Of a DNA stretch of 64,000 bases, positions 25,307 to 34,154 are shown in pieces (the first letter of the stretch is position 1; every line of letters starts with the position of its first letter). Source of the stretch: Terrabacter terrigena (lineage in GTDB: Bacteria > Actinomycetota > Actinomycetes > Actinomycetales > Dermatophilaceae); the NCBI RefSeq assembly GCF_042676085.1, contig NZ_JBHTKH010000014.1, positions 1 to 64,000 on the forward strand, given 5' to 3'. A model generated the notes under the pieces. The model did no database searches. It was given only the letters and a program-made list of their open reading frames with translations, and had not been told where the DNA came from. The translations under genes and the position numbers were made by a program.

Positions 25307-26557
25307 TCAGATGCTGCGGATCGCCAGGGCGACGTTGTGGCCGCCGAAGCCGAACGAGTTGTTCAGCGCCGCGATGTCGCCGTCGGGCAGCTTCTGCGCC
25401 TCGCCGGTGACGACGTTGAGCGGGATCTCGGGGTCCTGGTCGTCGAGGTTGATCGTGGCCGGCACGAGCCGGTTGTGGATCGACTGGATGGTGATGACGG
25501 CCTCGAGCGCCCCGGCCGCACCGAGCAGGTGGCCCGTCATCGACTTCGTCGCCGTGACCGACATGTTCTCGGTGTGGTCGCCGAAGGCACGCTTGATGGC
25601 GTTGTACTCGGCGACGTCGCCCACGGGCGTCGAGGTGGCGTGCGCGTTGATGTGGATGATGTCGGTGGGCGACAGGCCGGCCCGCTCGACGGCATACAGC
25701 ATGGCGCGCGACGCGCCCGAGCCGTTGGGCTCGGGGGCCGTGATGTGGTGGGCGTCGGCCGACATGCCGACGCTCGCGAGCTCGGCGTAGATGCGGGCGC
25801 CACGCGCACGGGCGTGCTCCTCCGACTCGAGGACGATGACGGCTGCGCCCTCACCGAGCACGAAGCCGTCGCGGCCGGTGTCGTACGGGCGCGAGGCCTT
25901 CTCGGGCTCGTCGTTGCGCGTCGACAGCGCCTGCATCGCGGCGAACCCGGCGATCGGCAAGGCGTGCACCGCCGCCTCGGTGCCACCGGCGACGACGACG
26001 TCGGCGCGACCCGTGCGGATCATGTCGATGGCGTAGCCCATGCTCTCGGCGCCGGAGGCGCACGCGCTCACCGTGGTGTGGGCGCCGGCGCGGGCGCCCA
26101 GGTCGAGCGACACGGCAGCGGCCGGGCCATTGGGCATGAGCATCGGGACGGCGAGCGGGTAGACCCGGCGAGGGCCCTTCTCGCGCAGGTTGTCCCACTG
26201 GTCGAGGAGCGTCCAGACACCACCGATGCCGGAGCCGATGGCGGCGCCGAGGCGCTCGGGGTCGACGTCCGGCTTGCCGGCGTCGGCCCACGCCTCGCGC
26301 GCGGCGATGAGGGCGTACTGGCTCGACGGGTCGAGGCGTCGTGTCTCGACCTTGGCGAGGACCTCTTCGGGCTTGGTGGCGATGGTCGCCGCGAAGGTGA
26401 CCGGGAGCTCGTACTTGGAGACCCAGTCGAAGTCCATCGGGCGGGCGCCGGAGCGGCCGGCGAGCAGGGCCTCCCAGGTCTCTGCGGCAGTGCCGCCAAG
26501 GGGCGTTGTGGCGCCGAGTCCGGTGACCACGACGCGTCGGTCGCGATTGGACGTCAT
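25307..26557 (-). CDS. fabF: Beta-ketoacyl-ACP synthase II (FabF)
   Basis: The 416-residue condensing enzyme elongates acyl-ACP in fatty-acid synthesis. The active-site Cys is C166 in TTVSACASGAES, the two His are in NAHATSTPVGD and SFGFGGHN, and the Lys in TKSMTGHLLGAAGA. GAGGAG is nine bases upstream of ATG 26557. Last gene of fabD-fabH-acpP-fabF. Confidence 0.96.
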   Translation of the reverse strand: MTSNRDRRVVVTGLGATTPLGGTAAETWEALLAGRSGARPMDFDWVSKYELPVTFAATIATKPEEVLAKVETRRLDPSSQYALIAAREAWADAGKPDVDPERLGAAIGSGIGGVWTLLDQWDNLREKGPRRVYPLAVPMLMPNGPAAAVSLDLGARAGAHTTVSACASGAESMGYAIDMIRTGRADVVVAGGTEAAVHALPIAGFAAMQALSTRNDEPEKASRPYDTGRDGFVLGEGAAVIVLESEEHARARGARIYAELASVGMSADAHHITAPEPNGSGASRAMLYAVERAGLSPTDIIHINAHATSTPVGDVAEYNAIKRAFGDHTENMSVTATKSMTGHLLGAAGALEAVITIQSIHNRLVPATINLDDQDPEIPLNVVTGEAQKLPDGDIAALNNSFGFGGHNVALAIRSI

Positions 26558-26647
26558 GGTGACGTGCTCCTCTGAGTCGGGGGTCGTGCTGCGTGCTGGC
26601 TGAGGGGTGGTGCTGTGGTGCTGAGGTGCTGCTGGTTGGTGCCTGTG

Positions 26648-26706
26648 GCTCCCGTACGCCGCCCCGCCGGGGGCGCTGCCCGCCTGGCCGGACGGCATAC
26701 GGGAGC
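26648..26706 (-). terminator. Hairpin in the acpP-fabF gap
   Basis: Arms gctcccgta (26648-26656) and tacgggagc (26698-26706) pair, followed after one mismatch by four more base pairs. It may moderate read-through from the highly expressed acpP into fabF. The right arm contains the GGCATAC heptamer. Confidence 0.5.
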
Positions 26707-26721
26707 TGCCTGATCAGGTGA

Positions 26722-26970
26722 TCAGGACTGCGCGCCGCCGATGTAGGTGACGGCGTCGCGGACGGTCTTGAGGTTCTTGACCTCGCTGTCGGGGATGCGG
26801 ACGCCGAACTTCTCCTCGGCGTTGACGACGATCGTCATCATCGAGAGGGAGTCGATGTCGAGGTCCTCGGTGAAGGACTTGTCCATCTCGACGGACGCGG
26901 TGTCGAGGCCGGTCTCCTCGTTGACGATCTCTGCAAGACCCTCGAGGATCTCCTGCTCGGACTGAGCCAT
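26722..26970 (-). CDS. acpP: Acyl carrier protein
   Basis: The 82-residue acidic protein carries growing acyl chains on phosphopantetheine attached to Ser41 in DLDIDSLSMM. Length and charge are normal for ACP. It lies 114 bases downstream of fabH and 164 bases upstream of fabF, within the fab operon. Confidence 0.97.
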   Translation of the reverse strand: MAQSEQEILEGLAEIVNEETGLDTASVEMDKSFTEDLDIDSLSMMTIVVNAEEKFGVRIPDSEVKNLKTVRDAVTYIGGAQS

Positions 26971-27084
26971 CTGTCTGCTCCTTGTTGGTTGTCGGTGGTG
27001 CCTTCGTCTGCCATCCGTGACGGATGTCGTGCCTGGCCCGAATGACCCGTCGGGACCTGCGGGAGTGGGTGGCTGCCCCCGTCG

Positions 27085-28137
27085 TCAGGGCAGCACGACG
27101 ACCTGGGCTGCGTACACGAGCCCGGCGCCGAAGCCGATCTGCAGCGCGAGGCCGCCGCTCGGGATCTCCTTCTCGGCGAGCATCCGGGTGGTCGCGATCG
27201 GGATCGAGGCGGCCGACGTGTTGGCGGTCGTGACGATGTCGCGGGCGACGGGGATGTCGGCCGGCAGCTTGAGCTGCTTGACCATGGCGTCGATGATGCG
27301 GATGTTCGCCTGGTGCGGGATGAACGCGTCGAGGTCGTCGGCCTTGATGCCCGCCTTGTCGATGGCCTGCTGCGCCACGGGGGCCATGCCCCACACGGCC
27401 CAGCGGAACACCGTCTGGCCGGCCATGCCGATGGCGGGCCAGACGTTCTTGTCGGCCTGGGCGGCCTGCCACGACTCGCGCACGTCGGTCCACGCCTGCT
27501 TCTGCGTGATGGCGTCGCGCTGCGTGCCGTCGGAGCCCCACACCGTCGGGCCGATGCCCGGGGTGTCGCTGGGTCCGACGACGCAGGCCCCCGCGCCGTC
27601 GCCGAAGATGAACGCGCTGCCGCGGTCGTAGGGGTCGGTGAAGTCGCTCAGCTTCTCGACGCCGACGACGAGCACGTAGTCGGCCGAGCCGCCCTTGACC
27701 ATGTCGCTCGCCATCGCGACGCCGTAGCAGTAGCCGGCGCAGGCGGCCGAGATGTCGAGGGCCGGCGCCGTCGACCCGAGGCGCGAGGCGAGCTCGGGCG
27801 CGGCAGCCGGGGTCTGGTAGGGGTGCGTCACGGTGGCGACGAGCACGAAGCCGATCTGCTCGGGCGAGACGCCGGCGTGCTCGAGGGCCTGCCGAGCGGC
27901 GTGCTCGGACATGTCGATGACGCTCTCGTCGGGCGCCGCGAAGTGGCGGCTGATGATGCCGGAGCGCTCACGGATCCACTCGTCGCTCGAGTCGATCTTG
28001 TCGATGATCTCGGAGTTCATGACGACGCGGGCCGGGCGATAGGCCCCGACCCCCATGATCCGCGAGTGGCGCGAGGCGCCGTTGTCGACGAGGGTGCCGG
28101 TGCCCTTGGGTTCGGGTGCGGTGCTGGGGGAGGTCAC
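27085..28137 (-). CDS. fabH: Beta-ketoacyl-ACP synthase III (FabH)
   Basis: The 350-residue enzyme starts fatty-acid chains by condensing acyl-CoA with malonyl-ACP. C133 lies in DISAACAGYCYGV, His in IPHQANIRI and Asn in TTANTSAASIP. The start is GTG 28137. The N-terminus has a 20-residue extension rich in Pro/Thr/Gly before RIMGVGAYRP; an internal start is possible but no better codon is visible. Confidence 0.95.
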   Translation of the reverse strand: MTSPSTAPEPKGTGTLVDNGASRHSRIMGVGAYRPARVVMNSEIIDKIDSSDEWIRERSGIISRHFAAPDESVIDMSEHAARQALEHAGVSPEQIGFVLVATVTHPYQTPAAAPELASRLGSTAPALDISAACAGYCYGVAMASDMVKGGSADYVLVVGVEKLSDFTDPYDRGSAFIFGDGAGACVVGPSDTPGIGPTVWGSDGTQRDAITQKQAWTDVRESWQAAQADKNVWPAIGMAGQTVFRWAVWGMAPVAQQAIDKAGIKADDLDAFIPHQANIRIIDAMVKQLKLPADIPVARDIVTTANTSAASIPIATTRMLAEKEIPSGGLALQIGFGAGLVYAAQVVVLP

Positions 28138-28293
28138 GTGAGGCCTTCTCGGGAGTGAGGGGTCAGGAGGGTCGGGAGGTGTCGCTGCCCGGTGCCGCGA
28201 CCGACGGGGTTGCCGCCGGTGCGGGCCGTCACCTCGAGCCTGCCCCTCATGGGGTTCCCGCGCCAGTGGTGCGGGTGCTCGTGGTGGGCGCGG

Positions 28294-29223
28294 TCATGAG
28301 CGGTGGGCCTCGACGAGGGCGCGCGCCGCCTCGAGGTCGTCGGGGGTCTTGACCGCGAGCGTCTCGACGCCGGGCATGGCGCGCTTGGCGAGCCCGACGA
28401 GGGTGCCTGCGGGGGCCAGCTCGAGCAGACCGGTGACGCCGAGGGAGAGCATCGTCTCCATGCACCGGTCCCAGCGGACCGGGTTGCTCACCTGGCGCAC
28501 GAGGCGGTCGACCGTGTCGGGGCCGTCGGCGACGGCGGCGCCGTCGGCGTTGGAGAGCAGGCGCACCGTGGGCGTCGACGGCGTGACGTCGGCGGCAGCA
28601 CCGGCGAGCGCCTCGACGGCGGGTGCCATGTGGTGCGTGTGGAAGGCGCCGGCGACCTGGAGCGGGATGACTCGTGCCTTGGCGGGCGGCGTGCTGCGCA
28701 GGGCCTCGATCTGCTCGAGCGTGCCTGCGGCGACGACCTGTCCGGCGCCGTTGATGTTGGCCGGGGTGAGGCCGTGGGTCTCGAGAGTGGCGAGCACCTC
28801 GTCGGGGTCGCCGCCGAGGACCGCGGCCATGCCGGTGGGCGTGACGGCGCTGGCCTCGGCCATCGCCCGACCGCGCGTCGCCACGAGCGAGAGCGCCTGC
28901 TCGTCGGTGACCACACCGGCGAGGGCTGCGGCCGTGAGCTCACCCACGGAGTGGCCGGCGAGGACCGCGCCGGTGGCTACGAGCTCGTCTCGCGACGGGA
29001 AGAGGGCCGAGCCGGTGACGAGCCCGGCCGCGACGATGAGCGGCTGCGCGACCGCGGTGTCCTTGATGGTGTCGGCGTCGGACTCGGTGCCGTGGACGAC
29101 GAGGTCGATGCCGGCCGCCTGTCCGAGCGAGGTCAGCCGGTCGCGCACGCCGTCGAGCTCGAGCCACGGGGCGAGGAAGCCGGGGGTCTGGGAGCCCTGT
29201 CCAGGGCACACGATCGCTAGCAC
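28294..29223 (-). CDS. fabD: Malonyl-CoA:ACP transacylase (FabD)
   Basis: The 309-residue enzyme loads malonyl groups on ACP. It has IVCPGQGSQTPG at the N-terminus, the nucleophile Ser92 in LAGHSVGELTAAA, and the His in GAFHTHHMAPA. The start is GTG 29223. It is the first gene of the operon; the gap to fabH is 156 bases and holds no other gene. A palindrome 68 bases upstream is a probable operator. Confidence 0.95.
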   Translation of the reverse strand: MLAIVCPGQGSQTPGFLAPWLELDGVRDRLTSLGQAAGIDLVVHGTESDADTIKDTAVAQPLIVAAGLVTGSALFPSRDELVATGAVLAGHSVGELTAAALAGVVTDEQALSLVATRGRAMAEASAVTPTGMAAVLGGDPDEVLATLETHGLTPANINGAGQVVAAGTLEQIEALRSTPPAKARVIPLQVAGAFHTHHMAPAVEALAGAAADVTPSTPTVRLLSNADGAAVADGPDTVDRLVRQVSNPVRWDRCMETMLSLGVTGLLELAPAGTLVGLAKRAMPGVETLAVKTPDDLEAARALVEAHRS

Positions 29224-29269
29224 GTGACCAACCCTTCCCGGTTACCGGTGAGGACCTCGCCACCGAATG

Positions 29270-30592
29270 TCACGAAGTCGACGGGGATAGTTTGGAGGAT
29301 TCCTCCAAATCGGCGGCATCTGGGGCGTCCGGGCCCGCTCGGCCCGGAGCGGAGGGCGTGGATGCGCCGGACCCCTCGGGCGGCATACGCGAGGGTAGGT
29401 CCGTGAGGTGCGCCGTCGGCGCGCTCGACAGACGCCCCAGCGCGAGCGCGATCCGCACGGCCCACGCCTCACGGGGCGTGGTGAGGTCGTAGCCGGTGAC
29501 GTCGGAGATGCGGCCGAGGCGGTAACGAACCGTGTTGGGGTGGACGAACAGCGCCCGCGCCGTGGCCTCGAGCGAGCCGCCGCTCTCGAGGTATGCCGTC
29601 GCGGTCTGCAGCAGAGGGGCGTGCCCCTCGGCGGCGAGCGGTCGGTGGATGCGGTCGACGAGCACCCGACGCGCGGGCGGGTCGCCGGCGAGGGCCCGCT
29701 CGGGGAGCAGGGCGTCGGCGTCGAGCACGCGGGGGGCGTCGGGCCAGGCCGCCGCGGAGGACAGCCCGCTGAGGGCGGCCCGGGCCGAGCGCCCCGCCGC
29801 GAAGAGGTGGGGGACCGTCGGGCCGAGCACGATCGGGCCCGGTCCGAAGCAGTCGGCGACCTGCTCGACGACACGGGAGGCCTCGCGGGTGCCACCGAGG
29901 ATCGCGATGAGCCGCGACCTCTGCACGATGGCGAGGGCCTCGACGCCGTGCTGGCGCACCGACCGGCGCAGGTCGTCGACGGCCGGGACCGCCCCGCTCG
30001 TCGTGGCCGGGGTGCTGCCGACGACGAACGTCACGTCGGCCACGTCACCCCAGCCGAGGGCGCTGGCGCGCGACTGCATCGAGTCGTCGGCCTCACCACG
30101 CAGGACGCCGTCGACGACGAGGGCCTCGAGCCGGGCGTCCCATGCGCCGCGCGCCTCGGCGGCGCCCGCGTAGACCTCGGCGGCGGCGAACGCGATCTCG
30201 CGGGAGAAGCGCAGCACCGACTCTCGCAGCAGCTGCTCGTCGCCCGGCCCCGCGAGGCTCTCGACGCGTGACTCGACGACGTCGACGACGGTGCGCACGA
30301 GGTCGAGCGTCTGGCGCAGGCTCACCGAGCGGGTCAGCTCCTGCGGTGCGTTGGCGAAGATCGAGATGGCCGAGGGGGAGTGCTGCTCCTCCTGGTGGAA
30401 CCACGCGATGAACTGAGAGATGCCGGCCTGTGCGACCAGCCCGACCTGCGAGCGCTCCTCCGCGGAGAGCTGGCGGTACCACCGCAGGTGCTCCTCCATG
30501 CGGCGCGAGGCGAGCGTGGCGAGCTCACCGGCACTGCGCTCGACGGCGCGCGAGGTCTCCTCGCTCGGGTGCTGCCGCGACCGTCTGCTCAC
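29270..30592 (-). CDS. PucR-type transcriptional regulator of the fab operon (FasR-like)
   Basis: The 440-residue protein has an N-terminal helical domain, a central GGDEF-like PucR segment and the C-terminal CdaR/PucR helix-turn-helix (SLEATARALFVHPNTVRYRLGRIS). A Pro/Ser-rich tail of about 45 residues follows. In Streptomyces the protein encoded at this place, FasR, activates fabDHPF; the same role is inferred here from position and architecture. The start is GTG 30592. It ends 46 bases before fabD. Confidence 0.88.
   Translation of the reverse strand: MSRRSRQHPSEETSRAVERSAGELATLASRRMEEHLRWYRQLSAEERSQVGLVAQAGISQFIAWFHQEEQHSPSAISIFANAPQELTRSVSLRQTLDLVRTVVDVVESRVESLAGPGDEQLLRESVLRFSREIAFAAAEVYAGAAEARGAWDARLEALVVDGVLRGEADDSMQSRASALGWGDVADVTFVVGSTPATTSGAVPAVDDLRRSVRQHGVEALAIVQRSRLIAILGGTREASRVVEQVADCFGPGPIVLGPTVPHLFAAGRSARAALSGLSSAAAWPDAPRVLDADALLPERALAGDPPARRVLVDRIHRPLAAEGHAPLLQTATAYLESGGSLEATARALFVHPNTVRYRLGRISDVTGYDLTTPREAWAVRIALALGRLSSAPTAHLTDLPSRMPPEGSGASTPSAPGRAGPDAPDAADLEESSKLSPSTS
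29291..29309. promoter_or_regulatory. 19-bp perfect palindrome upstream of fabD
   Basis: The sequence tttggaggattcctccaaa is two 9-bp arms around one central base. It lies inside the last codons of the regulator gene and 68 bases before fabD. It is AT-richer than its surroundings. I propose an operator for the fab promoter, most simply for the PucR-type regulator itself. It could instead be an mRNA hairpin. Confidence 0.55.
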
Positions 30593-30706
30593 CGCGCCAG
30601 CCTAGGCTGTCCGTCGGTCCGGTTTTGTATGCCGTTCACAAAGAAGCCGCCCGGTCCGTCCCGACGTGAGGTCGCCGGCGTCCGTCGCGAGGAGCCGAGC
30701 GAGGTG

Positions 30707-31423
30707 TCAGCGCGCCGTCAGGACGGCGGTGTGGCCGGCATACGTGCGCGGGCCCTCGAACGGTGGCAGGGCGGCGGCCAGGTGCGGTGCGAACGTCGCG
30801 AGGTAGGCCTGCGCCGAGGCGTGGTCGGGAAACGTAGCGCGGGTCTCGATGTCGCGCTGGCTCACGGCGGCGAAGTGCCGGCCGAGCACGTCGGCGGCGA
30901 CCTCCGAGGTGAACTGCGTGACCAGGGGGGCGCCGCCGGCCTCGCGGAGCAGGTCGGCCAGGTGCTCGCGGCCGTTGGTCGCGACGTAGAACGCGCCGCC
31001 GTCGCGCAGCACGCGACGCACCTCGCCCAGCGCCGGGTCGAGGTCTGGCACGTGGTAGAGCATCCACGCGGCGACCGCACCGTCGAACGCGCCGTCGTCG
31101 AAGGGCAGTGCGTCGGCCGGGGTCGTCAGGGCCGCGACACCCAGGGCGTGGGTCGCCGCGACCATGGCGGGGGAGAGGTCGGTCGCGAGATAGTCGGTGT
31201 CGGGCGAGACGTCTAGGACCGATCGGGCGAACTGTCCAGTCCCGCAACCGATCTCAAGAACTCTTCGGTGCTGGCCGGCCACGACGAGCGTGCGCAGGAT
31301 GTCGACGGGCGAGACGCCCTCGGGGCCCGGGCCCCACACGTCACGCCGGGTGCGCAGGTTGTCCGTCGTGGCGTACTGCTCGGCCACACGGACGTTGTCG
31401 GTGAGCTGGGCGGTCTGGTCCAT
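30707..31423 (-). CDS. Class I SAM-dependent methyltransferase
   Basis: The 238-residue protein has the Rossmann methyltransferase motifs VLEIGCGTGQFA (motif I), YLATDLSPAMV (motif II), DALPFDDGAFDGAVAAWMLYHV (motif IV) and LRDGGAFYVATNG. This is the UbiE-like (Methyltransf_11) group. Substrate unknown. ATG 31423 is 20 bases from the argG stop, so the two are probably co-transcribed. Confidence 0.88.
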   Translation of the reverse strand: MDQTAQLTDNVRVAEQYATTDNLRTRRDVWGPGPEGVSPVDILRTLVVAGQHRRVLEIGCGTGQFARSVLDVSPDTDYLATDLSPAMVAATHALGVAALTTPADALPFDDGAFDGAVAAWMLYHVPDLDPALGEVRRVLRDGGAFYVATNGREHLADLLREAGGAPLVTQFTSEVAADVLGRHFAAVSQRDIETRATFPDHASAQAYLATFAPHLAAALPPFEGPRTYAGHTAVLTAR

Positions 31424-31443
31424 GACCGACCACCATAGACGCG

Positions 31444-32868
31444 TCAGTCGGTGCCGAACTCCATGGCGGCGCGGTCGAGCGCGTCGTCCTGGTCGTCGAC
31501 GTCCGCGGCCGCGGGGTTGGCCGAGATGGCCGCGGCACCACCGGGGGCGAGCTCGCCGACCAGCTCGTGGGCGTCGGCCCCGAGCAGGCCCTGGGCGGCG
31601 TACAGCTCGAGCTTGGCGCGGGAGTCGGCGATGTCGAGGTTGCGCATGGTCAGCTGGCCGATGCGGTCGACCGGGCCGAACGCGGCGTCCTCGGTGCGCT
31701 CCATCGAGAGCTTCTCGGGGTGGTAGCTGAAGGCCGGGCCCGTCGTGTTGACGACCGACCAGTCGTCACCGCGGCGCAGGCGCAGCGTGACCTCGCCGGT
31801 GACCGCGGAGGCGACCCAGCGCTGGAGCGACTCGCGCACCATGAGCGACTGGGGGTCGAGCCAGCGGCCTTCGTAGAGAAGGCGGCCCAGCTTGCGGCCC
31901 TCGGCGTGGTAGTTGGCGATCGTGTCCTCGTTGTGGATCGCGTTGAGGAGCCGCTCGTAGGTGAGGTGCAGCAGCGCCATGGCCGGCGCCTCGTAGATGC
32001 CGCGCGACTTGGCCTCGATGATGCGGTTCTCGATCTGGTCGCTCATGCCGAGCCCGTGGCGGCCGCCGATGCGGTTCGCCTCGTCGACGAGTGCCACGGC
32101 GTCGGGGAACGACTGGCCGTTGATGGCGACCGGGCGCCCGCGCTCCCAGTGCACCGTGACGTCCTCGGTCTCGATGGCGACCGAGGGGTCCCAGAAGCGG
32201 ACGCCCATGATCGGCTCGACGACCTCCATCGACTCGTTGAGGAACTCGAGCGTCTTGGCCTCGTGGGTCGCGCCCCAGATGTTCGCGTCGGTGGAGTACG
32301 CCTTCTCGGCGGACGCGCGGTAGGGCAGGTCGCGCGCGGTGAGCCACTCGGACATCTCGTGCCGGCCGCCGAGCTCGGTGACGAAGTCGGCGTCGAGCCA
32401 GGGCTTGTAGATGCGCAGGCTCGGGTTTGCCATCAGCCCGTAGCGGTAGAACCGCTCGATGTCGTTGCCCTTGAAGGTGGAGCCGTCTCCCCAGATCGAG
32501 ACGCCGTCGTCCTGCATGGCGCGCACGAGCAGCGTTCCGGTGACGACGCGGCCCAGGGGAGTGGTGTTGAAGTAGGTCTTGCCGCCGCTGCGGATGTGGA
32601 ACGCGCCGCACGCGATGGCCGAGAGGCCCTCCTCGACCAGCGCGGACTTGCAGTCGACGAGGCGGCTGATCTCGGCGCCGTACTGGCCTGCGCGGCCGGG
32701 GACGGAGTCGATGTCGGGCTCGTCGTACTGGCCCAGGTCCGCCGTGTAGGTGCAGGGCACGGCGCCCTTCTCGCGCATCCAGGCAACGGCCACGGAGGTG
32801 TCGAGGCCGCCGGAGAAGGCGATGCCGACGCGTTCGCCGACGGGGAGCGAGGTGAGGACCTTGGACAT
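31444..32868 (-). CDS. argG: Argininosuccinate synthase (long form)
   Basis: The enzyme ligates citrulline and aspartate with ATP in arginine synthesis. GIAFSGGLDTSVAVAWM is the ATP-binding P-loop, followed by TADLGQYDEPDIDSVPGRA and GDGSTFKGNDIERFYR. From ATG 32868 it has 474 residues, the longer E. coli-like type rather than the roughly 400-residue type usually found in actinobacterial arg operons. ATG 32886 is an alternative, but it would overlap the candidate ArgR box. No other arg gene is nearby. Confidence 0.94.
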   Translation of the reverse strand: MSKVLTSLPVGERVGIAFSGGLDTSVAVAWMREKGAVPCTYTADLGQYDEPDIDSVPGRAGQYGAEISRLVDCKSALVEEGLSAIACGAFHIRSGGKTYFNTTPLGRVVTGTLLVRAMQDDGVSIWGDGSTFKGNDIERFYRYGLMANPSLRIYKPWLDADFVTELGGRHEMSEWLTARDLPYRASAEKAYSTDANIWGATHEAKTLEFLNESMEVVEPIMGVRFWDPSVAIETEDVTVHWERGRPVAINGQSFPDAVALVDEANRIGGRHGLGMSDQIENRIIEAKSRGIYEAPAMALLHLTYERLLNAIHNEDTIANYHAEGRKLGRLLYEGRWLDPQSLMVRESLQRWVASAVTGEVTLRLRRGDDWSVVNTTGPAFSYHPEKLSMERTEDAAFGPVDRIGQLTMRNLDIADSRAKLELYAAQGLLGADAHELVGELAPGGAAAISANPAAADVDDQDDALDRAAMEFGTD

Positions 32869-32870
32869 GG

Positions 32871-32886
32871 ATGCAAGTATATGCAT
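32871..32886 (-). promoter_or_regulatory. Candidate ArgR box at the argG start
   Basis: Half-sites atgcaa (32871-32876) and atgcat (32881-32886) are ten bases apart, as in ArgR operators, in an AT-rich patch directly before ATG 32868. The match is by pattern only. Confidence 0.4.
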
Positions 32887-33073
32887 AGCAGCGCATACTT
32901 ATCCAATCGCGTATGCCGTGTGCCTGACGCGCAGCGAGTGCGCCGGTCCCGCTGCCGCGCGCCCCAGCGCTGCGGCGCCGCTGAGCGGTCCACAACCCCT
33001 GAGCGGGAGCCCCGCCGTCCACAGGGTCGGCCCGGGCGCTGACGCGCCGGCGTCCTCGACCGACGCTCGTGCC

Positions 33074-34006
33074 ATGGATCTCGGACTCATCGCTCGCGAC
33101 GGCGTCTTCTCGACGGCCGACGCCACCGCGGTCGGCCTCGACCGCAACGCCCTGTCCAGGCTGGTCCGTGACGGGCTCTGCGTACGCCTCGCGACGGGCT
33201 GGTATGCCATCGCGGGCCCTGAGCCTCCGGATCGCGAGGAGCTGCACCGCCTCTGTTCCCTCGCCATGGGTCGGGCCCTGCGCGACCGCGCCGCCCTCAG
33301 CCACCACTCGTCGCTCGTGGCGCGAGGCCTGCCGACCTTCGGGGCCGACTTCGGGACGGTGCACCTCACCTCTCTGGTGCCGGCCCGCGGTGGTGTCTCG
33401 GTGGTGCGCAGCGGGGTCGCGGTCCATCGACGCGTGGGGCGGCTGCGCGTCCCTGACCCGGACGACGTCCCCGAGCACCTGCCCCGCCACGTGCCGACTG
33501 CCTGGGCCGCCGTGCAGGCAGGACTGCTCGCGGGTCCGGAGGCCTTCCTGGTCCCGGCGGACGCGGCCCTGCGCGCGGGCTCCACGACGGTCGGTGCCCT
33601 GCAGCGCGCCGTCCAGATGTTCTCGGGGCACACCGGAGTCGGACCGGTGCGCATGGCCGCCCACCTGCTCGACGCGCGTCATGAGTCGCCCGGCGAGTCG
33701 CGTACGGCCTTCGTGGTGTCGGCACTCGGCTACCGGCTCGAGCCACAGGTCGAGATCCTCGCCGACGGGCGGCTGTTCCGTGCGGACTTCCGGATTGCCG
33801 GCACACGTGTGCTGGTGGAGTTCGACGGGGCGGTCAAGTACGCGGACCGTATGGCGCTCTTCGAGGAGAAGCAGCGCGAGGACGCCCTGCGCCGGGCGGG
33901 GTGGGTGGTCGCGCGGCTCGTGTGGGCCGACCTCGACCGGCCGGGCCTTGTGGCGCGGCGGATCGAAGCCGCCGTCGCGCTCGTCCGTCCCGCAAGGCGC
34001 GCGTAG
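33074..34006 (+). CDS. AbiEi-like antitoxin domain protein with DUF559-type nuclease fold
   Basis: The 310-residue protein begins with a winged-helix domain of the AbiEi type (DLGLIARDGVFSTADATAVG, then LSRLVRDGLCVRLATGWYAI). The C-terminal 70 residues (RVLVEFDGAVKYADR, EKQREDALRRAGWVVARLVWADL) fit the DUF559/Vsr-like PD-(D/E)XK fold. Such orphan proteins are frequent in actinobacteria and no AbiEii toxin gene is next to it. Role unknown. It is divergent from argG. Confidence 0.82.
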   Translation: MDLGLIARDGVFSTADATAVGLDRNALSRLVRDGLCVRLATGWYAIAGPEPPDREELHRLCSLAMGRALRDRAALSHHSSLVARGLPTFGADFGTVHLTSLVPARGGVSVVRSGVAVHRRVGRLRVPDPDDVPEHLPRHVPTAWAAVQAGLLAGPEAFLVPADAALRAGSTTVGALQRAVQMFSGHTGVGPVRMAAHLLDARHESPGESRTAFVVSALGYRLEPQVEILADGRLFRADFRIAGTRVLVEFDGAVKYADRMALFEEKQREDALRRAGWVVARLVWADLDRPGLVARRIEAAVALVRPARRA

Positions 34007-34106
34007 CGGCGCCGGTTCGGCTCAGCGGCGGGGACCGCACTCACCGGCGCCGCAGCGCTTCGGGCGCGGTGAGCGCGACCGGCGCTGCTGGGCGGGGGAC
34101 GCGTGC

Positions 34107-34134
34107 GGCCCGGCCCCCGCTCGGGGACCGGGCC
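34107..34134. terminator. Hairpin between the AbiEi-like gene and aceE
   Basis: Stem ggcccgg (34107-34113) with ccgggcc (34128-34134), extended by cccc/gggg after a bulged A. It separates converging genes. Confidence 0.65.
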
Positions 34135-34154
34135 ACACGGCATACGTCAGCGGG

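Noticed and set aside
26571..26640. Low-complexity gctgaggtgctg-like run upstream of fabF
   Set aside because: It is short, irregular and has no defined unit; treated as ordinary intergenic sequence.
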